Of a stretch of DNA of 64,000 nucleotides, positions 30,033 to 38,858 are shown in pieces. Positions within the stretch are counted from its first letter, which is position 1; each line of letters begins with the position of its first letter. The notes below the pieces were generated by a model. The model saw only the letters and a list, made by a program, of their open reading frames with translations. It was not told where the DNA came from and ran no database searches. Source of the stretch: Pseudovibrio japonicus (GTDB lineage: Bacteria > Pseudomonadota > Alphaproteobacteria > Rhizobiales > Stappiaceae); NCBI RefSeq assembly GCF_014651595.1, contig NZ_BMXE01000001.1:248001-312000 (forward strand), read 5' to 3'. The position numbers were made by a program, and so were the translations under genes.

Positions 30033-30342
30033 GGTCACCCTATTATTTTTCCTTACGTTATATTGCCGAGCATAATGCAATAGGCATACCGCATAGCCAA
30101 TTGGCGTTCTTCTAACTTGTCTCTATCAATAAGCAATTGAGGAAGACAGGTGGTCACGACAATTTGAAGCCATGCATTGTTCACCATGTGGATTCAAACT
30201 GTGTGATCCGTGAGGCAATAACGGGCGGGTCTGGCCGGTAAATGGCTGGATTGCGGCCAGTTCAAGACAATATGAGTTTTTTCGCAAGTAAAAGGCCCCC
30301 TCCCACCTGTTGGGAGAGGAAAATTCCCTATTTTAAAGGGTT
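30033..30342. other. Intergenic region upstream of the L,D-transpeptidase gene
   Basis: 310 bp without a supported gene. A 6-bp stem CTCCCA/TGGGAG (30300-30316), just beyond the puuE stop, may be a weak terminator for puuE (minus-strand TTTT at 30293-30290). Confidence 0.4.
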
Positions 30343-31245
30343 TTATGGCTTGTGGTATGCATGCCAGTGACGTGCAATATCGATGCGACGGGGCACCCAG
30401 ACATCTTGTTTATGGGAAACATAATCTAAAAATCGGGCCAAAGCAGCGGTTCTGCCGGGTCGTCCGGAGATCCGGCAATGCAGACCAACGGACATCATTT
30501 TAGGCGCACCAGCCTCGCCTTCAGCGTACAGCGTGTCGAAGCTATCTTTCAGGTAGGTAAAGAATTGGTCACCGCAATTGAAGCCCTGCGGGGTTGCAAA
30601 GCGCATATCATTAGCGTCGAGAGTGTATGGAATGATCAGGTGCGGGCCCTTGGGGCCCTCGACCCAGTAAGGCAGATCATCTGCATAGCTGTCTGAGCTG
30701 TACAGAAAGCCGCCTTCTTCCATGATCAAAGGCAGGGTATTGACGGAGGTCCTACCCGTATACCATCCGTAGGGACGCTCCCCCGTCACCTCCTCGTGGA
30801 TCTTGATTGCCTGTTGCAGCTGCCATCGCTCGTCTTCAATGGAGAAGTCCTTGTACTCAATCCATTTGAGCGCGTGGGAGGCGATCTCCCAGTCAGCCTC
30901 TTTCATGGCTTCCACTGCGGCAGGGTTTCGTTCCAGTGCGGTTGTTACGCCATAACAGGTGACTGGTTGCTGGTATTTCTGGAACAGGCGCCATAGACGC
31001 CAGAAGCCCGCACGGGAGCCGTACTCGTATATGGATTCCATGTTCATGTGGCGCTGGTTCAACCATGTCTGCGCACCTATGATCTCGGAGAGATAGGCTT
31101 CTGATCCAGCATCGCCATGAAGAATGTTGTTTTCGCCGCCTTCTTCATAATTGATAACAAACTGAACCGCGATTTTCGCATTACCCGGCCATTTGGGATC
31201 CGGCGCGTTGCGCCCATACCCAATCATATCGCGTGCGTAATCCAT
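30343..31245 (-). CDS. puuE: Polysaccharide-deacetylase-family allantoinase, PuuE type
   Basis: 300 residues from the ATG at 31245 (AAAGG 9 bases upstream); the frame opens further at 31278. The NodB-like barrel shows NYEEGGENNILHGD (metal/ligand region), EIASHALKWI with the His pair region, RPYGWYTGRTSVNTL, and SVGLHCRISGRPGR near the C-terminus, which match the cofactor-independent PuuE allantoinase (allantoin to allantoate). No other urate or allantoate gene lies nearby, so related deacetylase substrates remain possible. Confidence 0.85.
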   Translation of the reverse strand: MDYARDMIGYGRNAPDPKWPGNAKIAVQFVINYEEGGENNILHGDAGSEAYLSEIIGAQTWLNQRHMNMESIYEYGSRAGFWRLWRLFQKYQQPVTCYGVTTALERNPAAVEAMKEADWEIASHALKWIEYKDFSIEDERWQLQQAIKIHEEVTGERPYGWYTGRTSVNTLPLIMEEGGFLYSSDSYADDLPYWVEGPKGPHLIIPYTLDANDMRFATPQGFNCGDQFFTYLKDSFDTLYAEGEAGAPKMMSVGLHCRISGRPGRTAALARFLDYVSHKQDVWVPRRIDIARHWHAYHKP

Positions 31246-31522
31246 AACATAAACCTTTATGACGTTAACCGGGCCCACTTCACCTTAAAACAGCAAGACA
31301 AGACAAGTAGCTTTGTGCAGAAATCCAGAGCACAACGCAGCCTTCCGCGGAGAAAACTAGAATATTTTGCTACAGTGGCCACATTATTTCGAATAATATT
31401 CATTAAATTTTATGGGTGACCATTGAAATTCTGAGCGCAAGAACAACTTGAAGTTATGTGGCGAGATTGGGACATCCTGCTACATTTCTACATTTGACAG
31501 TTTCCAAAGCTTTAAGTAAAAG

Positions 31523-31553
31523 TTCGTTATATATCGAGTAGATATATATCGAA
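31523..31553. promoter_or_regulatory. Operator-like dyad upstream of padR and the second RND operon
   Basis: 13-bp arms TTCGTTATATATC and GATATATATCGAA, one mismatch, 5-base spacer GAGTA. It lies 110 bp before the padR-type start in a 417-bp gap otherwise without features. The likely ligand is the PadR protein itself, controlling its own gene and the pump genes behind it. Confidence 0.6.
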
Positions 31554-31662
31554 CGGAAGCAGACTTCTACTCAAGTTGATTTAAAGTCTTTATCGTTCAG
31601 TAGCTTATCCGAATCCACGATTATGTGGGTTCTCTTTTGCACTCGGGTTCATGTGGTGAGGA

Positions 31663-32211
31663 ATGAGCACACGAAAATTTTGTCTTGCCATTTTATCCAG
31701 CGGAGACGCAACCGGATACGAAATTCGCAAGGCCGCACAAGAAGGGCAGTTTAGCCATTTCATTGAAGCAAGTTACGGGTCGATTTATCCGTCCCTTGCC
31801 AAGATGGAACAAGAAGGTCTTGTGACGTGGCGCGAAGAGCTTTCCTCAGGCAAACCTTCCCGAAAGATCTACTCCATTACGCAGCTGGGCCGCGATGCTT
31901 TTTTAAAAGAGCTTTTCGAAACCCCGGTGGAAGACCTGTTCAGGTCCCCTTTCCTCCTACTTGCTCTTTACTGCCGGTGGGTTGGTCCTGAGTTCATCTC
32001 TAAGGAGATTGACCGGCGTATGGAAAATCTGGAGCTCAAGATTGCGGACATGAAGCATGAGCTTGAGATTAACGAAGACCCTGCAAGCGCCTGGACATTG
32101 GAATACGGAATTACGGCGTACAGCGCCTCCCTCAATTATTTAAAAATGAACCGAAGCAAACTTGAGCGTATCGCCAGCGAGCCTGTCTCCCACGCTCAAG
32201 CAGCTGAATAA
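31663..32211 (+). CDS. PadR-family transcriptional regulator
   Basis: 182 residues, class I PadR length. The winged helix spans about 1-85: CLAILSSGDATGYEIRK, YGSIYPSLAKMEQEGLV (recognition helix) and the wing LSSGKPSRKIYSITQLGRDAF. A C-terminal dimerisation helix bundle follows. Such proteins repress efflux operons and lift off on drug binding. GTGAGGA is an ideal ribosome site before the ATG. The adaptor gene starts 26 bp after its stop, so regulator and pump probably share a transcript under the dyad upstream. Confidence 0.92.
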   Translation: MSTRKFCLAILSSGDATGYEIRKAAQEGQFSHFIEASYGSIYPSLAKMEQEGLVTWREELSSGKPSRKIYSITQLGRDAFLKELFETPVEDLFRSPFLLLALYCRWVGPEFISKEIDRRMENLELKIADMKHELEINEDPASAWTLEYGITAYSASLNYLKMNRSKLERIASEPVSHAQAAE

Positions 32212-32236
32212 ACGCCCAGAACAGGCGGAGAGAAAA

Positions 32237-33340
32237 ATGGCAATTCGATTTTCACATATTCTGGCTTTGGGGCTTACTGCCGGAATCGGTATTTGGATGG
32301 CGACCGGCACCAGCGTTGTTATGGGTCAGGGTACGAGCGAGGATTCTCCTCCACCACCGGCTGATAGGGTTAAAGCTCTGGGCGATGTTCCATTTGCCGT
32401 AAAAGTGGAGACACTTACAGCAACCGAGCGTACTCCTTATTTGGAAATGCGCGGACGGACGCAGGCTGCAACCCGCATTGAGGTGCATGCAGAAACGGCT
32501 GGGGTGGTTCGCGCACGCCCGACAAGCGAAGGCATGTTTGTGCGCAAGGGCGACCTACTCTGCTCGCTTGACCGCGGGGCCCGCGAAGCACGGGTTCTTC
32601 AGGCAAACGCATTGCTGGCACAGGCTAATATTGATTTTGAAGCAGCTGGAAAGCTGAAGGACCGCGGTTTTTCTGCCGCAAACCGTGTGATTGCCCTTAA
32701 GGCCACGCGTGATGCAGCCAGTGCTCAGCTTCAGGAAGCTGAGCTAGAACTGGAGCGTACGGAAATCCGTGCGCCCATTGACGGCATCATCGAAGCGCCT
32801 CTGACAGACGTGGGCGCCATGCTGGGCGTTGGCAAAGTGTGCGCGACCATTATGGCACCGGATCCAATGCTTGCCATTGGTGCGGTTTCTGAATCCAACA
32901 TTCAGGCTGTAAAGGTTGGGCAGAGCGCAGTTGTCAATCTGGTGACCGGCCAGTCGGTTGAAGGAAAAGTCAGCTACATTGCAAGTTCAGCTGATCCGGA
33001 CACACGCACATTCCGCGTGGAAGTGGAGCTGCCGAACCCGAATTTTGACTTGAAAGACGGTGTCACCACCAGCACGCAGCTGCGTCTTGGCAAAGAAAAA
33101 GCGCACTTTGTTTCTCCGGGTATTTTGACCCTGGCGGACAACGGAGACATTGGCCTGCGCGGCGTTGATGCTGACAACAAGGTTGTTTTTTACCCTGTTG
33201 AGATGATTGGCGGGGACACAAAGGGCGTCTGGCTTAAGGGGCTGCCTGAGAAAGTGACCATTATTACCGTTGGTCAGGACTTCGTTAAAGAGGGCCGCGT
33301 CGTTCACCCCGTTTTTGAAACCGCGGAGGTTTCACAATGA
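32237..33340 (+). CDS. RND periplasmic adaptor of the PadR-linked pump
   Basis: 367 residues from the ATG at 32237 (GGAG 6-9 bases upstream; the longer reading from 32162 overlaps padR). Signal/anchor HILALGLTAGIGIWMATG, then the lipoyl half-motifs around AETAGVVRARPTSEGMFVRKGDLLCSLD and IRAPIDGIIEAPLTDVGAMLGVG with a short alpha-hairpin between, and a beta-barrel domain. HlyD/AcrA family. Its stop overlaps the permease start by 4 bp (ATGA), so translation is coupled. Confidence 0.92.
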   Translation: MAIRFSHILALGLTAGIGIWMATGTSVVMGQGTSEDSPPPPADRVKALGDVPFAVKVETLTATERTPYLEMRGRTQAATRIEVHAETAGVVRARPTSEGMFVRKGDLLCSLDRGAREARVLQANALLAQANIDFEAAGKLKDRGFSAANRVIALKATRDAASAQLQEAELELERTEIRAPIDGIIEAPLTDVGAMLGVGKVCATIMAPDPMLAIGAVSESNIQAVKVGQSAVVNLVTGQSVEGKVSYIASSADPDTRTFRVEVELPNPNFDLKDGVTTSTQLRLGKEKAHFVSPGILTLADNGDIGLRGVDADNKVVFYPVEMIGGDTKGVWLKGLPEKVTIITVGQDFVKEGRVVHPVFETAEVSQ

Positions 33341-36300
33341 TTTCCATGCTGGAAGGGGTGCTCCATCGCCCCAAAACAGTTTTTGTGATGATGCTGTTCA
33401 TGGTGATTGCAGGGATTATGTCCTACATCGCAATCCCCAAGGAAGCGGCTCCTGATATTGATGTTCCATTCTTTTATGTCTCTGTCGGCCAGTCCGGTAT
33501 TTCTCCTGAGGACGGGGCGCGGCTGATCGGGCAACCCATGGAGACCGAACTGCGCGGTCTTGAGGGACTGAAGGAGATCACCACGATTGCCGCAGAAGGT
33601 CATGTGGGGATCCTGCTCGAGTTCGACATCGGCGTCGATAAAGACAAAGCTCTGGTTGATGTTCGTGAAAAAGTGGATACGGCAAAAAGCAAGATCCCGG
33701 CGGACGCCAACGAGCCGACTGTCAGCACGCACAATATGGCTTTACAGCCGACAATGACCATCGCCCTTTCCGGTGATGTGCCAGCACGCACGCTGTACCG
33801 TATTGCGGATCGCCTGAAAGACGAGATCGAATCCATTGCCTCGGTCAAAGAGGTTGAACTTACTGGTCAGCGCGATGAACAGCTGGAAGTGATCATCGAT
33901 ACGCTCAAGATGGAAAGCTATTCCATTAGTCAAAATGAGCTGATCAATGCGCTTCAGATGAACAACCAGCTGATTGCTGCGGGTTTCATTGACGGCGGTG
34001 CTGGGCGTTTTAACATCAAGGTTCCGGGCCTGATCCTTGATGCAGATGACGTTTATTCACTGCCGGTGAAACAATCGGGTGAAGGCGTCGTCACTCTTGG
34101 CGATATTGCCTCAATCAAGCGCACCTTCAAGGATGCAAGCACCTTTACACTGGTGAATGGTCAGCCTGCTGTTTCTCTGGATGTGGTCAAGCGTATTGGC
34201 GAGAACATCATTGAGAACAACGCAGCTGTGCGCGCGGTTGTTGCGGAGGTTACCAAGGATCTGCCGCCAACGGTGACCATCAGCTATATGCTGGATGTGT
34301 CGGATAATATCTTCAAGGTTCTGAGTTCGCTTGAATCGTCCATCATGACAGCGATCTTCCTCGTGATGATCGTTGTGGTGGCAGCGCTTGGGCTGCGCTC
34401 AGCTGTTCTTGTTGGTCTTGCTATCCCAACCAGCTTTATGCTGGGCTTCCTGACGCTGACAACAATTGGCATGACCGTGAACAACATGGTGATGTTTGGC
34501 CTTGTGCTGACGGTTGGTATGCTGGTTGACGGTGCCATCGTGATGGTGGAGTACGCGGACCGCAAGGCGGCTGAAGGCATGCCACCGCGGGATGCTTACA
34601 TCCGCGCCGCCAAGCTGATGTTCTGGCCGATTGTCTCGTCAACCGCCACAACACTGGCAGCCTTCCTGCCCATGTTACTGTGGCCGGGTGTGATCGGCGA
34701 GTTCATGAGTTATCTGCCGATCATGGTGATCATCGTTCTGTCCGGCTCCTTGCTGACGGCAATGGTGTTCCTACCGGTAACCGGCGGCATTCTGGCCTCT
34801 GTATTTGCCTTCATCGGCAAGTATGGTGAGTACATCCTGAGCGGCCTTGTCGCTCTGATCAGTGCCATAATCGTGGTAACATTGCCGCCCGTTAGGTCTG
34901 TTTGGGGCGGGATGCATTTGCTGCTCATGATCCCGACCATACTTGTCATTGGTGTACCAATCTTCGTTGCGGTATTCCTACCAGCTCTCAAGCTATTCAA
35001 ACCCGTCCTCAAGTATTCCCGTGCCCGTGTTGAGCGTCGCAAAACAGCAGAGCTGGAAGCAGCAAAGGTCTTTTCCGGGCATGGTCCGTTTGACACCTCA
35101 AAGCTGCGGGGCATTACACGGGTTTACATCGGTGTACTGGAGGTACTGGTTCGCAAGTGGTGGGCGGGTGTTGCTGCCATGGTTACTCTGCTTACCATTT
35201 GCGCGGTTATCGTCGTAACCTTCATGAGCAACAACGCAGGAACCGAGCTTTTCGTTGACGAGGAGCCGGAGCAAGGTCGCTTTTATGTGACGGCTCGCGG
35301 CAACATGTCGGCTACTGAGGCTCTTGCGCTTGTTACTCAGGTAGACAAGGTCATTCTGGCGGAACCGGGCGTCAAAAATGTTGTAACGAGAGCCTTCCCC
35401 GTTGGTATTCGCGGTGGCGGTGGCAACAACGCGCCTGCTGACCTGATCGGGTCTATCGACATTGAGTTTGTTGACTTCTGTTGCCGTAGTTCAGCACGGG
35501 AAATCTTCAACAGCATTCGCGAGAAGACCTCCCTGCTTCCAGGCATCAAAGTCGAAGCCCGAAAGGTGGAAGGTGGCCCGCCAACTGGTAAAGACATCCA
35601 GCTGCAGATTACCTCAAACGATTATGATGCAGCTGTTGCAGCCGCTGGCCGCATTCGCACCTACCTCGATACTGTTGACGGGTTGCGCGATCAGGAAGAC
35701 AGCCGTCCGCTGCCCGGCATTGACTGGGAGCTGACCATCAACCGCGATAAGGCAGCGCGTTACAAAGCCGATATTGCAGCCGTTGGTGCTATGGTTCAGT
35801 TGGTGACCAATGGTGTGTTGATTGGTGACTACCGCCCGTCGGATTCCGAGGATGAAGTGGATATCAGAGTTCGTCTTCCTGAGGGGGAGCGCACGCTGGA
35901 TAAGTTCGATGAGCTGCGTCTTCGTACTCCGCTTGGTCAGATCCCGCTTTCAAACTTTGTGGAGCGGACACCAAAGCAAAAAGTTTCCTCCATGACACGC
36001 CGGAACGGTCTGTTCTCGATTGATATCAAGGCGGGCGTCAACAAAGACAAGTATCTGATCACGGAGAAGGAAACTGAGATTCAGGAATGGCTTGACTCTC
36101 AGACATGGCCTGAAGGTGTATTTTACAAGTTCCGCGGTTCCAACGAGGAGCAGCAGAATACACAGTCCTTCCTTGGCAAGGCGATGATTGGTGCCCTCTT
36201 CCTGATGTTCATCATTCTGCTGACCCAGTTCAACAGCTTCTATCAGACCTTCCTGACGCTCTCGACCGTGGTTATGAGTATGTTTGGCGTGGTGCTGGGA

Positions 36301-36840
36301 ATGTTGGTCACCGGGCAGAAGTTCTCGGTCATCATGACTGGCACGGGCATTGTGGCGCTGGCGGGTATCGTGGTGAACAACGCGATTGTACTCATCGATA
36401 CTTACAATCGCTTCCGTGAAGATGGCCAGAGCCCGGTAGATGCGGCGCTACGCACCAGTGCACAGCGTGTGCGTCCGGTGATGCTGACCACCATCACAAC
36501 GATTGCTGGCCTCATTCCAATGGCGACACAGATCAGCTTCGACTTTGCCAATCAGGTCACCACCTTTGGCAGTGTCACTGGAAGCTGGTGGGTGCAGCTC
36601 TCTACTGCTGTGATATCCGGTCTGGCATTTTCGACCATGCTGACGCTGGTTATGATCCCGATTGCTCTGGTGTTGCCAATGCATATCAGGAATGGCTGGG
36701 GTTACTTCAGAGATCGCGGTCAGGTTGGAATGCCCGCAGGCCAGTATGCTGTTGCAAACGGTGGTCTGGGTCTGCAAGAGCCAAGCTTTGGCGATGCCAA
36801 AGCGGACGAAGGCAAGCGTGTTCCTGAAGCTGCCGAGTAA
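33337..36840 (+). CDS. RND efflux permease, enlarged, with altered proton-relay residues
   Basis: Inner-membrane pump subunit, 1167 residues, some 120 longer than AcrB. The two-fold RND layout is clear (TM1, large periplasmic loop, TM2-6, TM7, second loop, TM8-12). Between TM6 and TM7 there are two additional hydrophobic stretches at about 497-517 and 526-551, followed by a charged linker (RARVERRKTAELEAAK). In TM4 the usual Asp-Asp is VDGAIV (D398, G399), and the TM10 Lys position is Asn (N1014 in VVNNAIVLID), so proton coupling differs from AcrB. Substrate unknown. Last gene of the padR operon, followed by a strong terminator. Confidence 0.92.
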   Translation: MISMLEGVLHRPKTVFVMMLFMVIAGIMSYIAIPKEAAPDIDVPFFYVSVGQSGISPEDGARLIGQPMETELRGLEGLKEITTIAAEGHVGILLEFDIGVDKDKALVDVREKVDTAKSKIPADANEPTVSTHNMALQPTMTIALSGDVPARTLYRIADRLKDEIESIASVKEVELTGQRDEQLEVIIDTLKMESYSISQNELINALQMNNQLIAAGFIDGGAGRFNIKVPGLILDADDVYSLPVKQSGEGVVTLGDIASIKRTFKDASTFTLVNGQPAVSLDVVKRIGENIIENNAAVRAVVAEVTKDLPPTVTISYMLDVSDNIFKVLSSLESSIMTAIFLVMIVVVAALGLRSAVLVGLAIPTSFMLGFLTLTTIGMTVNNMVMFGLVLTVGMLVDGAIVMVEYADRKAAEGMPPRDAYIRAAKLMFWPIVSSTATTLAAFLPMLLWPGVIGEFMSYLPIMVIIVLSGSLLTAMVFLPVTGGILASVFAFIGKYGEYILSGLVALISAIIVVTLPPVRSVWGGMHLLLMIPTILVIGVPIFVAVFLPALKLFKPVLKYSRARVERRKTAELEAAKVFSGHGPFDTSKLRGITRVYIGVLEVLVRKWWAGVAAMVTLLTICAVIVVTFMSNNAGTELFVDEEPEQGRFYVTARGNMSATEALALVTQVDKVILAEPGVKNVVTRAFPVGIRGGGGNNAPADLIGSIDIEFVDFCCRSSAREIFNSIREKTSLLPGIKVEARKVEGGPPTGKDIQLQITSNDYDAAVAAAGRIRTYLDTVDGLRDQEDSRPLPGIDWELTINRDKAARYKADIAAVGAMVQLVTNGVLIGDYRPSDSEDEVDIRVRLPEGERTLDKFDELRLRTPLGQIPLSNFVERTPKQKVSSMTRRNGLFSIDIKAGVNKDKYLITEKETEIQEWLDSQTWPEGVFYKFRGSNEEQQNTQSFLGKAMIGALFLMFIILLTQFNSFYQTFLTLSTVVMSMFGVVLGMLVTGQKFSVIMTGTGIVALAGIVVNNAIVLIDTYNRFREDGQSPVDAALRTSAQRVRPVMLTTITTIAGLIPMATQISFDFANQVTTFGSVTGSWWVQLSTAVISGLAFSTMLTLVMIPIALVLPMHIRNGWGYFRDRGQVGMPAGQYAVANGGLGLQEPSFGDAKADEGKRVPEAAE

Positions 36841-36861
36841 TGCTGGTATCAATTCAAACGC

Positions 36862-36890
36862 AAAAGAGGCTGCTTCGGCAGCCTTTTTTA
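36862..36890 (+). terminator. Terminator after the PadR-linked RND operon
   Basis: Stem AGGCTGC/GCAGCCT (36867-36873, 36878-36884) with a TTCG tetraloop and T-run to 36889, 27 bp after the stop. Confidence 0.92.
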
Positions 36891-36987
36891 TTGCCTGCAC
36901 CTGTGTGACGGAAGCAATTGCCTCCAGAGTTGTTTGACCTATGCGAGGGGCCGGACCGTTCTCATGTCATGTTCAGGTGTAAGCCCA

Positions 36988-37020
36988 CAAAAAAGGCCGC
37001 GGGGTGAAGCGCGGCCTTTT
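36988..37020 (-). terminator. Terminator after pssA
   Basis: Perfect 11-bp stem AAAAGGCCGCG/CGCGGCCTTTT (36991-37001, 37010-37020); the minus-strand side ends in a run of six T. 22 bp past the pssA stop. Confidence 0.9.
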
Positions 37021-37041
37021 CTTTCAGGTGGGACAGGACCT

Positions 37042-37989
37042 TTAGTCGCCATCCTTGTCCTTATTCAGTTTTGGATCGGGAACACCAGCTTTTGCGATAT
37101 CTTCGAGGCTGACTTTCAACGAGGCCTTGTCCTCAGAGACACTTTCCTCGTCAATCTCGGTGGTCACCACGTTACAATCTTCGGGGCGTCCTTTGCCGTC
37201 AAGACAATGTTTCTTGTAAGAGCGCCATGCAAACGGGATAGAGGCGAGATAACCGAGACTGATAATGGTCAAACACTCAAACGGATAGCTGGCGCCAAGA
37301 GCGATAATGCCAACGGCGACCACGAACAGCGGCAGGACCCATTCGCGGCGGATGTGGGTGCCGATCTGCTTGCCGGAAAAGGTTGGCAGCTGGCTGACCA
37401 TCAAGAGCCCGATGAACATGGTGTAGAGTGCCACAGGCGCTGCCAGCTCTTCCCAGTGCGGCACACCCAGCCGTTCGAGATAGATTGGCAACAGAACTGT
37501 CAGAGCGCCTGCCGGAGCGGGGACGCCGGTGAAGAATTTACTTACCCACTTCGGCTTATTCGGATCGTCCAGCGCCACGTTAAATCGGGCCAGTCGCAGT
37601 ACCATGCAAATGGTATACAGCAGTGAGGCGATCCACCCCAGAGATCCGGCATCCTGTAGTATCCACGCGTAGAGGATAATGCCCGGTGCAACGCCGAAAT
37701 TGACAAAGTCGGCCAGCGAATCCAGTTCAGCGCCAAACTTGGAAGTGCCTTTGAGCATGCGCGCGACACGACCATCCAGAGCATCGAGAATGGCTGCCAG
37801 GAAGATGGCTGCGATTGCCATGTCCCATCTGGCTTCCATGGCCATGCGAATGGCAGTCAGGCCAGAACACAGCGCCAGCAATGTGACGACGTTTGGCAGA
37901 ACGATACGAAGGGGAATGCGTTTGCGCGCCGCCCCTTTGTCATTGGCGGTTTGACCTCCCGGTTCATAGGGAGGAAATGGATTAGTCAC
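37042..37989 (-). CDS. pssA: CDP-diacylglycerol-serine O-phosphatidyltransferase
   Basis: Makes phosphatidylserine from CDP-diacylglycerol and serine in the inner membrane, the step before psd. 315 residues with about eight membrane segments. The CDP-alcohol phosphotransferase signature DGxxAR-x8-GxxxDxxxD is complete (DGRVAR ... GAELDSLAD, about residues 73-94). A hydrophilic N-terminus and a 45-residue charged C-terminal tail extend beyond the core. Start GTG at 37989 with AAGG upstream, 11 bp after the psd stop; the two form an operon. Confidence 0.95.
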   Translation of the reverse strand: MTNPFPPYEPGGQTANDKGAARKRIPLRIVLPNVVTLLALCSGLTAIRMAMEARWDMAIAAIFLAAILDALDGRVARMLKGTSKFGAELDSLADFVNFGVAPGIILYAWILQDAGSLGWIASLLYTICMVLRLARFNVALDDPNKPKWVSKFFTGVPAPAGALTVLLPIYLERLGVPHWEELAAPVALYTMFIGLLMVSQLPTFSGKQIGTHIRREWVLPLFVVAVGIIALGASYPFECLTIISLGYLASIPFAWRSYKKHCLDGKGRPEDCNVVTTEIDEESVSEDKASLKVSLEDIAKAGVPDPKLNKDKDGD

Positions 37990-38000
37990 TCTATACTACC

Positions 38001-38702
38001 TTAAGAAACGCGGGCAACCAGGTCGCCTGCTTCTTGATCTTTTAGATTTGCCAGAACACTTTCGCCTGCAATCATGGTCTGGCCCAACGCTACTTGTGGC
38101 TTGGTACCATGCGGCAGGTAGACGTCAAGACGAGATCCGAAGCGGATCAGACCGAAGCGATCACCTACCGAAATATTTTCGCCTTCTTTGACGAAGCACA
38201 CAATACGGCGTGCTACGAGGCCAGCGATTTGTACAACGCCGATACGCGCGTTGTCGTTTTCGATGATCAATCCGTTGCGCTCGTTGTCCTCACTTGCCTT
38301 GTCCAGCTCCGCATTGACAAATTTTCCGGCCTTGTAGGCAACGCGTGTGACGCGGCCAGTCATTGGCGCACGGTTTACGTGGCAATTAAAGACGCTCAGG
38401 AAGATACCAACACGCATCATAGGCTGATCGCCCAGATCCAGTTCACGCGGCGGTACAACGGAGCCCATCTGGCAAATGGTGCCATCTGCCGGAGAGACAA
38501 TCAGTCCATCTTTAACAGGAGTTACGCGTGGCGGATCGCGGAAGAAGTAACAGACCCATCCGGTGAGAAAGAGGCCGATCCAGAAGAGCACAGACCAAAA
38601 CCATCCCAGAATAATAGTCGTGACTGCTGCAATGGCAATAAAAGGGTAGCCTTCTTTATGAATAGGAACCAGTGCCTTGGAAATGCTGTCCGCCAAAGAC
38701 AT
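38001..38702 (-). CDS. psd: Phosphatidylserine decarboxylase, short proenzyme type
   Basis: Decarboxylates phosphatidylserine to phosphatidylethanolamine at the inner membrane. 233 residues from the ATG at 38702, which has AAAGGTGG 5 bases upstream; a GTG three codons earlier would overlap that site. N-terminal hydrophobic anchor ([20 protein letters not shown]), then FFRDPPR and SPADGTI (family markers), [13 protein letters not shown], and the self-cleavage Gly-Ser in [11 protein letters not shown] that yields the pyruvoyl group. Followed directly by pssA, so both PE-synthesis steps are coexpressed. Confidence 0.95.
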   Translation of the reverse strand: MSLADSISKALVPIHKEGYPFIAIAAVTTIILGWFWSVLFWIGLFLTGWVCYFFRDPPRVTPVKDGLIVSPADGTICQMGSVVPPRELDLGDQPMMRVGIFLSVFNCHVNRAPMTGRVTRVAYKAGKFVNAELDKASEDNERNGLIIENDNARIGVVQIAGLVARRIVCFVKEGENISVGDRFGLIRFGSRLDVYLPHGTKPQVALGQTMIAGESVLANLKDQEAGDLVARVS

Positions 38703-38722
38703 AATTACCACCTTTGCTAGAG

Positions 38723-38749
38723 TGAGGGGTTCAGCTATTGAACCCCTCA
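38723..38749. other. Perfect hairpin just upstream of the psd ribosome site
   Basis: Arms TGAGGGGTTCA and TGAACCCCTCA (11 bp, perfect) with a 5-base loop. It lies between the ABC exporter stop (38859) and psd. No T-run follows, and the psd ribosome site begins about 10 bases beyond, so it may be an mRNA structure or a U-less terminator. Confidence 0.6.
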
Positions 38750-38858
38750 GACGTTAAGTTTCTGCTCATAGAGCAACTCGGAGAGCTGCGTGCAAGCGAC
38801 TCTAGCTTATTTAAACAGAGATTCCTCTCATTGGGCGCAGTGCAATCACTTCACCCCA

